NCBI GenBank assembly: GCA_025506515.1
Contig: CM046452.1
Span: 39,713,518-39,777,517 of the forward strand
DNA from: Flaveria trinervia
Taxonomy: Eukaryota > Streptophyta > Magnoliopsida > Asterales > Asteraceae
Direction: 5' to 3'
DNA: 64,000 nucleotides
Within the stretch, counting starts at the first letter, position 1. Every line of letters begins with the position of its first letter. Below, piece by piece: positions 54,393-64,000 of this stretch. Position numbers and translations under genes: made by a program. The notes under the pieces were generated by a model. The model searched no databases, had not been told where the DNA came from, and worked only from the letters and a program-made list of their open reading frames with translations.

Positions 54393-54404
54393 ACTCCCCC
54401 TAAA
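54393..54404 (-). other. Internal PPT of E9 between RNase H and array
   Basis: On the minus strand TTTAGGGGGAGT has the same core as the terminal PPT (TTAGGGGGAGTA). Compare E4 at 17368. Confidence 0.5.
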
Positions 54405-55360
54405 GTTTATATCCACATTTGGATAGAAACTTTAAGATTTAAAAACTTTTTGACTATTATATACATTGATTATTAGTAATGAAGAGAAGTATATCTTTTG
54501 TTGGGATCATATCAATCTTGCATTACACATGTGCATCCTTTATGATAAAATGGACATGTTTATGAATTTGATAATTGAAGGTATGTTTGTCCTCTTAAAC
54601 TCATACCCGGTTGATATTTTGATGCAAATGATATTTATCATGTTTTTGGTTGATTTAGTTATTCAATATGTACCTCACACAAGCATGGAATGATCAACCA
54701 TCCTTATACAATGCATGGTAGAACGTTTTCAGAACATTCCTTACCAGGAAACTTAAGTTATGAGAACTCATTTTCACTAATCCTCATTGGGATTCTTTTA
54801 CTTTGATCCGTTTCATGATGATCCACATTGGGATTCTTTTGACTTCACTTTGGAAGGTGATCCATGACAGCATTCTTTTGTTCATTCACTTGGAATGTAT
54901 TGCTTTTATAGATTCATCCAATTTGGATGTGTTCCACATTGGGAATCTTTTGGATAAGTACATCTTCACTATGTGCTTGTTTCATCAGGTCTTTGCTCAG
55001 CAAAACAAAGATGAAACTTGATGTAGCTGAAAGAGATTCATAAAGCATCATTACCTAGTGTGCTTAGGTTACTACACACACATGCACTCACATAAGCCAA
55101 TACATACCTGTACTTTGTGATGAATGTTTAACTATTGAATAAGATTTTAATTCATCACTGCATGTATCTTCTCTTCCAAGTTGAGCCTACCAACATATCT
55201 GGTAAGTCATGAGCGTCTTGCAATTTTTGAAATTAAGCACAGTGAATGAGATAACGACTGTAATTATATCATTTCCCAATGATATTGTATTGTTCATAAA
55301 ATTGACTTCTTTTGGTGTTTTTCAAGTATTTTTGACTTGTTTTTGATATTTTGATTGATT
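54405..55360 (-). other. E9 spacer next to RNase H: no gene, four short repeats
   Basis: AT-rich. On the plus strand CCACATTGGGATTCTTTT and close variants occur at 54782, 54823, 54862 and 54933. I see no supported gene. Confidence 0.5.
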
Positions 55361-55830
55361 TTACTCAAGGTTAATCATGCCAATTAACTGAACCAGGAAC
55401 TGAAACCTACAAGGTTCAAATGCCTTAGTAAATAAATCAGCTAATTGATTTTCAATGGGTACTTGAATCAATTTGATTAACCCCTTCTGAGCATAGTCTC
55501 TCAAAAAGTGATATCTAGTTTTAATGTGTTTTGTTTTAGAGTGCTCAACTGGATTATTTGTTATGAAGACAACTGCAGTGTTGTCAATGTAAATTGGTGT
55601 GTGCAAAAAGTTATAACCATAATCAAGCATCTGGTTTTGAATCCAGAGTACTTGAGAGCAACAGGCTGATGTTGTAATATACTAAGCTTCTCCTGTTGAT
55701 ACAGACACGTTTGTCTGCTTCTTGCATTGTGAAGAGACCAGTCTGGGACCAAGAATTGACAACCACCAGAGGTGGACTTTCTGTTGAAGTTTCATCCTCC
55801 ATGATCACTGTTTGTGAAGGCATAGAGATT
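55361..55830 (-). pseudogene. E9 pol: RNase H, broken
   Basis: NSDHGG (for SDYGG) and NRKSTSGGCQFLVP near 55820-55740. A frameshift leads to GFKTRCLIMVITF and back to the main frame at 55630: YIDNTAVVFITNNPVEHSK, then LADLFTKAFEPCRFQFL and MINLE-stop at 55361. The catalytic Asp/His context is altered and it is non-functional. Confidence 0.78.
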
Positions 55831-56830
55831 GAAGTCTCCTTCCTTTGGATACCATAACCCAAGAGCTGGTTTGCCCTTTAGATATCTGAATATCCTCTTC
55901 ACTGCATTCTCATGTGATTCTTTTGGTCAGCTTGATATCTGGCACACACACAAACACCAAACATAATGTTAGGCCTACTGGCTATTAGATAATAAGTGAA
56001 CCGATCATAAATCGATCATGAGTCTGGTCCACTCATTTTCCTTCTAGATCAGGTCCAATCTTCACTTTAGTATCCATAGGAGTTTTGATAGACTAACAAT
56101 TAGCAAAGTGGAATTTCTTCAACATAGTTTCCACGTATTTTGATTGATTGATGAAGATTCCATCTGCTGTCTGTTGGACTTGCACCCCTAGATAGAAAGT
56201 GAGTTCTCCCATTGCACTCATTTGGAATTTTGAAGGCATAAGGTCTTCAAACTCTTTACAGAGTTGCTTGTTTGTTAAGCCAAAAATGATGTCATCCACA
56301 TAAATCTGGACTAACAACATGTCTTTTCCTCTTCTCCTTCTAAAGAGATTATGTTCAATCTTTCCTCTTTCATATCCATGTTCAAGAAGAAAGGATGTTA
56401 GAGTCTCATACAACTTTCATTGAGCTTAGTGAAGACCACACAAAGCTTTGTCAAGCTTGTAAACTCTATGAGGGAAATCTAGATCTTCAAAGCCCGGTGG
56501 TTGACTCACATAGACCTCCTTAGCAATCTTTCCATACAAGAATGCACACTTTACATCCATTTGATAAACAGTAAATTTCATGGACGCAGAATATGCTTGA
56601 AAGATTCTGATTGCTTCTAATATGGCAACAGGTGCAAACCCTTCATCATAATTGATTCCTTCTTCTTGAGTGTATCCCCATGCCACTAATCTTGCTTTCT
56701 TTCTGATGTCAATGCCTCTATCAACAATCTTGTTCCTGTACAACCATCTGGTATGGATAGGGTATTGTCCTTCAGGAAGATCTACCAGTTGCTATACTTC
56801 TTGCTTCTTGAATTGGAGCAATTCTTCTTG
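55831..56830 (-). pseudogene. E9 pol: reverse transcriptase, broken
   Basis: An open piece at 56743-56426 has ARLVAWGYTQEEGINYDEGF, YQMDVKCAFLYGK and YVSQPPGFEDLDFPHRVYK. The next piece (56413-56093) has GYERGKIEHNLF, YVDD at plus 56291-56302, and MSAMGELTFYLGVQVQQ. A frameshift near 56420 separates them. The C-terminal connection is decayed. These motifs are typical of the SIRE lineage. Confidence 0.83.
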
Positions 56831-57367
56831 CATTGCTTCAATCCAGCTATTGTCTTGAAGAGCCTCTTTGAGGTTCTTGGGTACTGTTTGACAGAGAAAG
56901 CATGAGAACAAACAGATGTTTGTAATACCAGACTTGCTTCTTGTCACCCTCTTATTAAGATCACAAATAATGGTTTCAAGTGGATGATTCTTGTGTATTC
57001 TGGTGGTTGGAATGGAATCACCAGCAATCGTTACATCAAGATTGGAGACATTCACTTTGTTATGGTTAGAGGCACCTTCATCTTGTACTGTTAGGGAATT
57101 ATGAAGATAGTTAGACTCCATTTCAGTTCCTACTTTAGCTTCAGCAGCACTGTGATTGCTTCCATCATTTGATATTCTTTGTGTTTCAGATGGAGGAGTA
57201 GCTTGTTTTTGATTTTGGATCTCAGTTGACAGATCATTGAAGTGTGATGGTAACAAGCTTGGACCTCCTTCAGTTGAAACACTCTGGTTTTGTGATGGTT
57301 GTCTGATGAGATCAGCTTGGAGAGGAACATCTTCATTCATGTATTTAGCAGATGTGGGAGGAATCAA
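56792..57367 (-). pseudogene. E9 pol: integrase-RT linker and RT start
   Basis: A Ser/Asn/Gln-rich linker followed by NLKEALQDNSWIEAMQEELL and QFKKQEV at the RT N-terminus. A frame break links it to 56743. Confidence 0.7.
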
Positions 57368-57574
57368 TGGAAAGTCATCTCTTCTTTCTACTGTTGAAGA
57401 AGTGTCACCTGAATGGAGATTTCCTACATCAGAAAGTGAAATTGATCAAATGATTTTGTAAAAGAGTCAATATCAAACGACCAGTCGGGACCATTTTGTA
57501 GATTTGGGAAATGAATGTTCCTTGAATTGAATGTTTGTTGATTCATCAATAATGTTTAATCTAGGATTAAACAC

Positions 57575-58409
57575 TCAATAAGCCTTTGAAACAAAAGAAT
57601 AACCTACAAAGAATCCTTGATCAGACTTAGATGAAAACTTTCCCAAAGAGTGTCGGGTGTTTAATATTGAGACAGGACTATGAAATGATTTAAGAAATCC
57701 AATGAATGGTTTTCTATGAAAGAGCAGTTCATATGGAGTCATGTTGCTTTCTTTTACAATTAAAGTTCGATTTTGTACGAAGCATGATGTGTTAACTGCC
57801 TCTTCCCAAAAGGTGATTGACAGCTTAGCATCGGTTATCATTGTTCTTGTTGCTTCAATTAGTGTTCTATTTCTCCTTCAGCTACCCTATTTTGTTAAGG
57901 AGTTTAGCTGCACTGAATTGATGAGCAATGCCTTTGGTTGCACAAAATGAACTCATGTCTTCATTTTTAAATTCAGTTCCATTATCACTTCTGATTGTTT
58001 TCACCTTAAGATCAAGTTGATTTTCAATTTGTGTGATAATGTTTTGAATTATTTGGGATGCCTCATTTTTATGAAGTAAGAAGAACACCCATGTAAATCG
58101 TGAAAAGTCATCAATGATCACCAAACAATACTGTTTCTTTCCAATACTCATGACATGAGTTGGTCCAAACAGATCCATATGAAGTAGCTTCAATGGAGTA
58201 TTGTTTGTGTTCACCAGCTTGGATTTATGAGAATATTCATGTTGTTTTCCTTTGAGGCACGCTGAACAGTGATCAATAAAGTGAAATTCTTTTTGTGGAA
58301 GACCAATGACATGGTTTCCTTTGACCAATCTGGTCATGTTTTTAAGTTTGTGTCCCCCAAACGGCTGTGCCAAAGCTGTGACTCATCAAATGATGCTTTT
58401 GACAAAAGA
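57575..58409 (-). pseudogene. E9 pol: GAG-pre-integrase and integrase
   Basis: DESQLWHSRLGDTNLKN (second zinc His changed to Asp) and CSACLKGKQHEYS, then LLHMDLFGPTHVMSIG, IIRSDNGTEFKN and a shifted region around the Glu block at about 57885. The second part is FWEEAVNTSCFVQNR and FLKSFHSPVSILNTRHSLGKF. Confidence 0.8.
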
Positions 58410-58472
58410 CATGTTTCTTCTTTAGGTGATGTAGAACACGGGTTTAAAACATAAGTATTATTCTTCGGAGAT

Positions 58473-58787
58473 CTAAAATCCATGTTTCAGAATGTAGCAA
58501 TGAGTGTTTGTAAAGTGAGTTGAATATTTCTTGTCATAGATCTGAGACACGTTTAGCAGATTGAAGTTCAGTTGTTCACAGTAGTTCACTCTGTCAAAGC
58601 TCAGCATCCCATTTGTCATAGATCCTTCACGTGTAATTCTACCACCTTGTGAATCTCCACCAAATACCATTGTAGTTCCTCGTATATGCTTGAAGTCATG
58701 AAGGAGGGAACGATCTCTAGTCATGTGTCGAGAGCATCCACTGTCCATGTACCATAAGCTATTGGACCTATATGGATGACCATGCAA
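58473..58787 (-). pseudogene. E9 pol: aspartic protease segment
   Basis: SLWYMDSGCSRHMTRDRSLL has the canonical DSGC. It ends in the shared FNLLNVSQIYDKKYSTHFT segment. It opens just after the gag stop. Confidence 0.8.
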
Positions 58788-58798
58788 GCATGAAAGAA

Positions 58799-61700
58799 CT
58801 AATTAGAATGTGGAACCCAAGCCATGATGGTCTGGGTTTCCCGTTCCTATCTTTTATGGTGACTTCTTGATAGTTTCCTCTAAATTGTGATTTATTCAGA
58901 GGTGACCTGGGAGATTGCTTATGATATCTAGCTGGAGTCTTCTCATCAACATCAATAGAAGAGTCAGATGAGTAGTGAAATCTTTGATCTCTATTCTTTT
59001 GATGAAATTTAAACCGTTTTTGATTTTCAAAGATCTTTTTGGGTTTTGAAAAGTCAGACTATTGATTGATGAAATGGTTGCTTCTTTGACTTTTTCATAT
59101 TTCTTTTGTTTTACTCATGTCATTGAGTGATCTAGATGTTCTAGATTGATTGTTGTGCAAATGACTCCTGACTTCAGTTTTGCCTAATGATGTTGTTGAG
59201 ATGGGTATTTTTTAAGGAATTCTCAATCCCTTCTGATTGAAGTAACAATTAGATGTATTGTGATTGTTCATATCACAGACAGAACAATATTTGTTAAAAT
59301 AACAATTTTGGTTGAGTGGTTGTTCATGTCACAGATAGAGCAGTATTGATTGTAAAAGCATTTTTCTGTTTTGTGATTAAACATATCACAAATATCACAA
59401 TACATTTGTTTGTTGCTTGAATTAGATTTTGATTTGTAGGACTCCGCTGATTTTCTTATTTGTTGCTGAGCCACATTCTTTTGCTTTGGGGATGAATCAA
59501 AATCAGCCTTTTTGTTAGACTTTCTTGATTGTTTTTGTTTCTTAAACCCTTTTTGAACCTCTTTCTCAAATTGATCAACGTGTTCCTTATTACATATATC
59601 AAAACCAACACCATGTCTTGAGTTTGAAGATCGAGGGTCTCACAGAGTTTTACACATTGACATCAGAGATCTCTTTTGATTCTTTTGCAATGAAACCTTG
59701 TCTGATTTGCTTGATTTGTTTGGAGATATAACCTCATTATCAGAACTGCCTTTTAAAACAAATGGTATGAATTTTATAATTGGAATAATTCCCATTACGG
59801 GGCTTGTGGGTTTGATGACACTCACTGCCTTGTTTGAACACTCTTTGATTTTGATTGGGTGTGCTAATTTGATTTTATCCTCATTTGTTTCAATATAAAC
59901 ATCAGGTTTGTTTTGTGGATTGGTTACTTGTTTTACTATAGATTTTGGTTCCATAGTTTTAGTTTCAATTTCATCATTGTGATAGATTCAGGCATAACAA
60001 TGTAGTTGTAATTGTATGGTGGAGGACATGAATTATACCCAATCCCCGACTTGTCATTTGGATCCTTTTGAGAATCAAGCATCTCTTGCACCTTGACTGA
60101 AGACATTTGAAACTTTTCAAGTTTCACTTCAGTAAGTGTATGTTTAGCCTTAGATTGAGCTAACTTTTCAGTAAGTAGCTCATTCTCAGTTGCAAGAGTG
60201 TACTTTTCTCCATGTAGTTTTTCAATGTCAAAGACGAGAGACTTTATTTGGATTTCAAAGCCTTTTATCTCTCTTTTCATCATCTCTGAATTCACCTTTT
60301 CTTCTTCAATTTTATCTGCCAGTTTATGGTTATGCTCTCTATAACCTTGCAATTCAAGAATACATTTTTCACTACAAAGGTTAGATTTTACCTCAGTAAG
60401 CATTAGAGATAGACCATCGTTGATGTGAGCCATAAATGCATGATTTTTGAAATTGAGGTTTGACTTCCTCTGCATACATGCTCCAGTCACATACCCCGTC
60501 TTGCTTTATCACGAGAGCATTAGCAGATGACTGACCACTTCCATGAGCTTGGTTTGTCAGCTGAAGTGGATTTTGATATGATTGATGTTGTTGTGGATGA
60601 TGATACTGCTGCTGACGATTGTTGGAGTGAAAGCTTGAGTTTGACTGTGAGGATGACTAGCCTTGAGAATTCCTTTGAAAGTTGATTCTCTTAGGAGCAT
60701 TGCATTCTCTAGAGAAGCGGCTAGCCATGCCATAGTTCAAGCATTTCACTTTGGATTTATCATATCCAAGCTTTGTATTTTCATTAAGGCTGAGCTTTTT
60801 GCCTTTTTAGAAAAATTTATTTGCTCTCATAGCAATCATGGCCATTTGCTATTGCAGATCCATTCTTACACATTGTCTGGATCCATTTCCTCAGATCTTC
60901 CTGGATTAGATGAGCAGAAGTGAGTCTTCCTCCTAAATATGCTTCAAAGCTTGCAACAAAGGCATTGTAAGTTGCCTTTTGTTCTTCAGATCTTGGGTCT
61001 TCAGGAGTGGTTGTAGGCGTAGCAGTGACTCTGGATGCTTAGGACGATGTTGATGGATGATTAGTTAATGGAGTTGCAATGAACCCTGTGGTATTCAGTC
61101 AATCTTTGTGAAATCCTCCTCCTCAGTAATGAAGGCATTTTCTGTAGAATGAGATTCTGATGGAAATTTGTAAGCCTCAATCACTCTTGGTCCACAAAGA
61201 TTTCTGCTTTTTCATCAAGTTCTAATGCTTCTATTTTGCTTGTCATGATGTCCAAAGTTGTACTCCCAAGATCAAGAGTATTTTTCAGCATCGTTACATT
61301 CTGTTTCCAGCTTTCAGGAAGGCTGTGCAACATTTTCTTGTTTAATTCCTTGACCTTGTAAGTGACTCCCATGATTTCCAAGTCATTTACCAATTGTACA
61401 AATCTGTGCAACCATTTGGATATTGACTCCCCCTTGGAGTCATGAAATGTTTCGTACCTATTAAAAAGCTTGTCATTGTTAATTTCTGCAACTTCACTGC
61501 TTCCCTCACACATGAGTTGCAGTGCATCCCATATTAATTTTGCAGTACCATATTTCTCCAATCTTTTTAGCACATCCATCTTGAGTGCTGGAGTTAGGAT
61601 AGAGTAAGCTTTCAGATCAATCTTGATTTTCTTGTAATCTTCATCATTAAGAGTTATATCTTCAATGGGTATCTTGCAATTTTGTAAATTGCAGCTTGAT

Positions 61701-61887
61701 TTGCAGATAGAGTGACAGGGATGTATGGCCCCTTGCATATTGAGATCCAAAAATCAGGATCTACACCTATAATGTAATTCCTGAACCTGATTTTCCATTG
61801 TTTAAACTCAGATTTGTGTTTAAGCATAGGAGGTTTAGGTGTATGGCCAAGTTCTGAGTAACTGTGACAATCCATGTGACAATCCAT
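58799..61887 (-). pseudogene. gag: E9 gag, broken
   Basis: The start is near 61887 (MDCHMDCHSYSELGHTPKPP). The copia gag domain runs to about 61181 across a frame change near 61660: FKQWKIRFRNYIIGVDPD, then LKAYSILTPALKMDVLKRLE and LHSLPESWKQNVTML. The first knuckle near 60740 is decayed (CLNYGMASRFSREC: Cys to Tyr, His to Arg). A long coiled coil occupies 60430-60070. Two tandem knuckle-like motifs CDICDMFNHKTEKC and CSICDMNNHSTK lie at about 59410-59310. It ends WVPHSN-stop at 58799. Confidence 0.78.
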
Positions 61888-62052
61888 TTTAACATGTAGT
61901 TTTGACTTGTTTAATTACCGGTTAGATGAATTTTAGGATTAATTAGTCCGAATAGTCCAAATGGTTCAACAACTACTCAATAAATCAGAACTGTTAATAT
62001 TTCTTGGTTCTGTCACAGCTTTTGTTCTTTATATTAATCTGTAGGTTTTGTG

Positions 62053-62067
62053 TATGGTTCTTGATGG
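62053..62067 (-). other. E9 PBS, degenerate
   Basis: Plus-strand GGTTCTTGATGG resembles GGCTCTTGATGCC, the complement of the E10 PBS, and lies next to the LTR stub at 62068. Confidence 0.45.
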
Positions 62068-62074
62068 TGAGAAC
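62068..62074 (-). repeat. E9 5' LTR stub (7 bp)
   Basis: TGAGAAC; its first five bases match the inner end of the left LTR. E10 starts immediately after. AGAAC would be the E10 target copy. Confidence 0.5.
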
Positions 62075-63067
62075 TGTTGGATTCTATGTGCCCAAGACAC
62101 ATAGAATATTGATGCGGTTAGTACGTTATGATCCAAGTCGGGTTATACCCAATAACAAGCTTAGCAAACACCAATTAATATTTAATTGATGATATGATCA
62201 TGCAATTAAATATTTACACCAATTTAGAAAATGGATTTTCTAAATAAGTTGCATATGAGATGGAAAAAATTATGTGGATAAATTTTGTTATTTAAAGGGT
62301 TTAAATAACACAAATAACATGAGAGTGTAGTTTAATTAAATTGTTTAATTAGAGAAGACATATGTCACATTTAAATAAGTCTAGTAGATGACTTATTAAT
62401 GTGTGACAAAAAGACTACTTATTGTTAGTGTGTGTGTGTTTGATTAAGAGGGAAAACCCCTTTTGAATCTCTTTTGGCCCCCCCCCCCCTTTGTTCTTAT
62501 TGGACCTTTTTTTCTTGTAAACAACACACACACACTTAACATGTCTTGGAGACTCAAAAATCTGATCCATCTCCTTTTTGCATGCAACACACACAACTCT
62601 TTCTCTCTCTCTCTACACCTCTCGAAAGGCAGCAGAAAGAAAGAGTAATTTTCGGGTCTTAGGTGTTGTGTTTGGTGTTGAATCTCCCTAACAAGAGGTG
62701 CTTGCAAGGCGGCTTGGGGTATACTAGCTTGAGGACTTCTTCTCTTGGAGTCTTGGCCGATTTTGCACATCTACATCTTCATCAAATCCACGTTTTGGCA
62801 CCGTCTTTTGGAAGCATTGTCTTGAGCTGCTGAAAGGTAGTTATGGCAGCTTGTTAATGACTGTCCATTATGCTTGTTTTTGTGTTCATAGCTTGCTTAT
62901 TCACATATTTAGATCCTTTGATTTTGGGTTTGCTTTATACATTTATATGGTCACCTAAAGAACACATTTTTCAGCTTATAAGTAAGTTATTATAATGTTG
63001 TTATTCCGCTGCGTTTTCAGAAAGTTTAATGGGTTAAACTAAGTTTTATGTTCTTGCAAACCCGTCA
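62075..63067 (+). repeat. E10 5' LTR (993 bp)
   Basis: Starts TGTTGGATTC and ends CCCGTCA, followed by A and the PBS. Its first 200 bp align with 4111-4308. It contains a run of 12 C at 62478-62489 and short CA/TG dinucleotide runs near 62430 and 62523. A clear TATA box was not identified. Confidence 0.8.
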
Positions 63068-63068
63068 A

Positions 63069-63085
63069 TGGCATCAAGAGCCGGT
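63069..63085 (+). other. E10 PBS
   Basis: TGGCATCAAGAGCCGGT, a variant of TGGTATCAGAGCCGGT, 1 bp after the LTR. Confidence 0.75.
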
Positions 63086-64000
63086 TATGTGGATAGCTTG
63101 CTTGTTCTTCTCCTTTAAAATTGGTTTTATAGGATGATTAGCAACTCATAATAGGCTGTTTTGGTTGATTCAATAAACCCCATGTCTTTCAAAGTTATAT
63201 CTTCATGCTTATGATTAAACCTTGAAAGATGGGAATGTCAATTGGTTGATATGTTGTTGTTTGTCTGGACAAACAAACCCTAATTTTCAGTTTATGTTGG
63301 CTGAAAATTTGGGTTTGATGGGGTTTATTTTGTTTGTTGAATGATGTTTATGGTTGTTCATATGATAGTGCATAACCTAGCTTGACCTTGTGTTGTTTGG
63401 TTTGGATTGAATGTATTTATTTGATTATATTCTTTCAATGGGGTTGTATATTAATTTGTGCTTTGTTTAAAAATGTATTTTGTCTATTTATTCATTAGGA
63501 TGTAATAATAGATTAGGAGTATTTTTTCTTTTACTAGAAAATATGTATTAGGATATATATTTTGTAAAAGAAGATGCTCGGGAAGGAAGCATAAGAGGAA
63601 GACACAAAAGAAAAGGACTTGAAGCATATGGATGCAAGTTCAAGTGGGAGTCTATGTTGATCTCAATTTTGTGTTGTATTCAACCCTTAGGAAAGACCAA
63701 ATGACCACACTTGTGATGGCAAACAAGTGTGGTCACAATAGTAGCTATGGTTATGCACATTATGGTTGTTTATATTATGCTTGTTTGATTGTGGTTTTAT
63801 GAATGATTGTATGATATTGGATGTGACTAACAATCTCAATAAAATGATCTTAACAAGCTAATATAAAATGGTTCTTAATCATTAAGTGTTAATAAATGGT
63901 TACCAAAAGGATTAATGATTTTATAATAAAATGGGTTTTATTAAAAGAACCATAGGGTATCTTGTATTTGAAAGCATGCAAATACAAGTACATAGAGTTT
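63086..64000 (+). other. E10 leader, no gene recognised
   Basis: AT-rich DNA without a convincing ORF. At 63641-63656 the string CAAGTGGGAGTCTATG followed by TTGAT looks like the E4 PPT-LTR junction, so another element may start here. Confidence 0.45.

Larger units (their letters stand above)
47781..62074 (-). mobile_element. E9: SIRE-like copia element (family IV)
   Basis: Minus orientation: 5' LTR stub (62068-62074), degenerate PBS, gag, PR, IN, RT, RNase H, internal PPT, array spacer, aORF, PPT and 3' LTR. The internal region is about 13.5 kb. The stub TGAGA at 62068 matches the start TGAGATTGAG of the left LTR (plus-strand reading), which supports both borders. E10 interrupts the 5' LTR. 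Confidence 0.82.
62075..64000 (+). mobile_element. E10: 5' end of a family V copia element
   Basis: 5' LTR, PBS and leader; the rest lies beyond the window. Its LTR start matches the LTR fragment of E2. No gag start is evident by 64000. Confidence 0.72.

Noticed and set aside
62478..62489. Poly-C run as a functional element
   Set aside because: A 12-C homopolymer in one LTR copy is likely slippage or sequencing error. The corresponding part of the E2 LTR is missing, so it cannot be compared.

Overview
The window is a block of nested, mostly decayed LTR retrotransposons from a plant nuclear genome. I see no host gene, tRNA, rRNA or CRISPR array. The reverse transcriptases are plant Ty1/copia and Ty3/gypsy types. 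Most primer-binding sites match plant initiator-Met tRNA, and the DNA is AT-rich with CpG-decayed repeats. The long copia elements, with an extra ORF between pol and the 3' LTR, resemble the Sirevirus (SIRE) lineage. The extra-ORF family (short motif MYPRFIQ or LYPRFI) is one I associate with asterids, especially Asteraceae; that host guess is inference.

Layout, with names used in this annotation. E1 (1-3129, +) is the 3' end of a family I element. E2 (3130-4308, +) is a fragment of a different copia (family V). E3 (4309-15997, +) is a family I element with LTR, gag, pol and extra ORF, cut off 89 bp into its 3' LTR. E4 (15998-23973, +) is a family II 3' half: RT, RNase H, spacer, extra ORF, LTR. 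E5 (23974-32585, +) is family III from integrase to 3' LTR. E6 (32586-33582 plus 46070-46413, -) is the leader and split 5' LTR of a family II element. E7 (33583-46069, -) is a complete family I element inserted in the E6 LTR with target duplication ATCTT. E8 (46414-47780, -) is a Ty3/gypsy fragment. E9 (47781-62074, -) is a family IV element inserted in E8. E10 (62075-64000, +) is a family V LTR and leader inserted 7 bp into the E9 5' LTR.

The SIRE-like plan is LTR - PBS - gag (coiled coil, two kinds of zinc knuckle) - stop - pol (protease, integrase, RT, RNase H) - long spacer - extra ORF (called aORF here) - PPT - LTR. Almost every ORF has frameshifts or stops, so all are annotated as pseudogenes.

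The main discovery candidate concerns the spacer in front of the aORF. In four families it carries the same family-specific palindromic motif that is arrayed in that family's own LTR U3. Family I has CTTCAGTNGTT dyads, family II CAGTCG-NN-CGACTG, family III CTTCCGAAG, and family IV CCGCATT-N4-AATGCGG. TATA-like boxes follow the arrays in families I, II and IV. In families II and IV an internal PPT lies just after RNase H. This looks like an internal U3-like promoter driving the aORF under the same control as the LTR. The aORF, with basic NLS-like clusters, acidic tracts and coiled coils, is a candidate family-specific regulator of those arrays, formally similar to VANC anti-silencing proteins of VANDAL elements.
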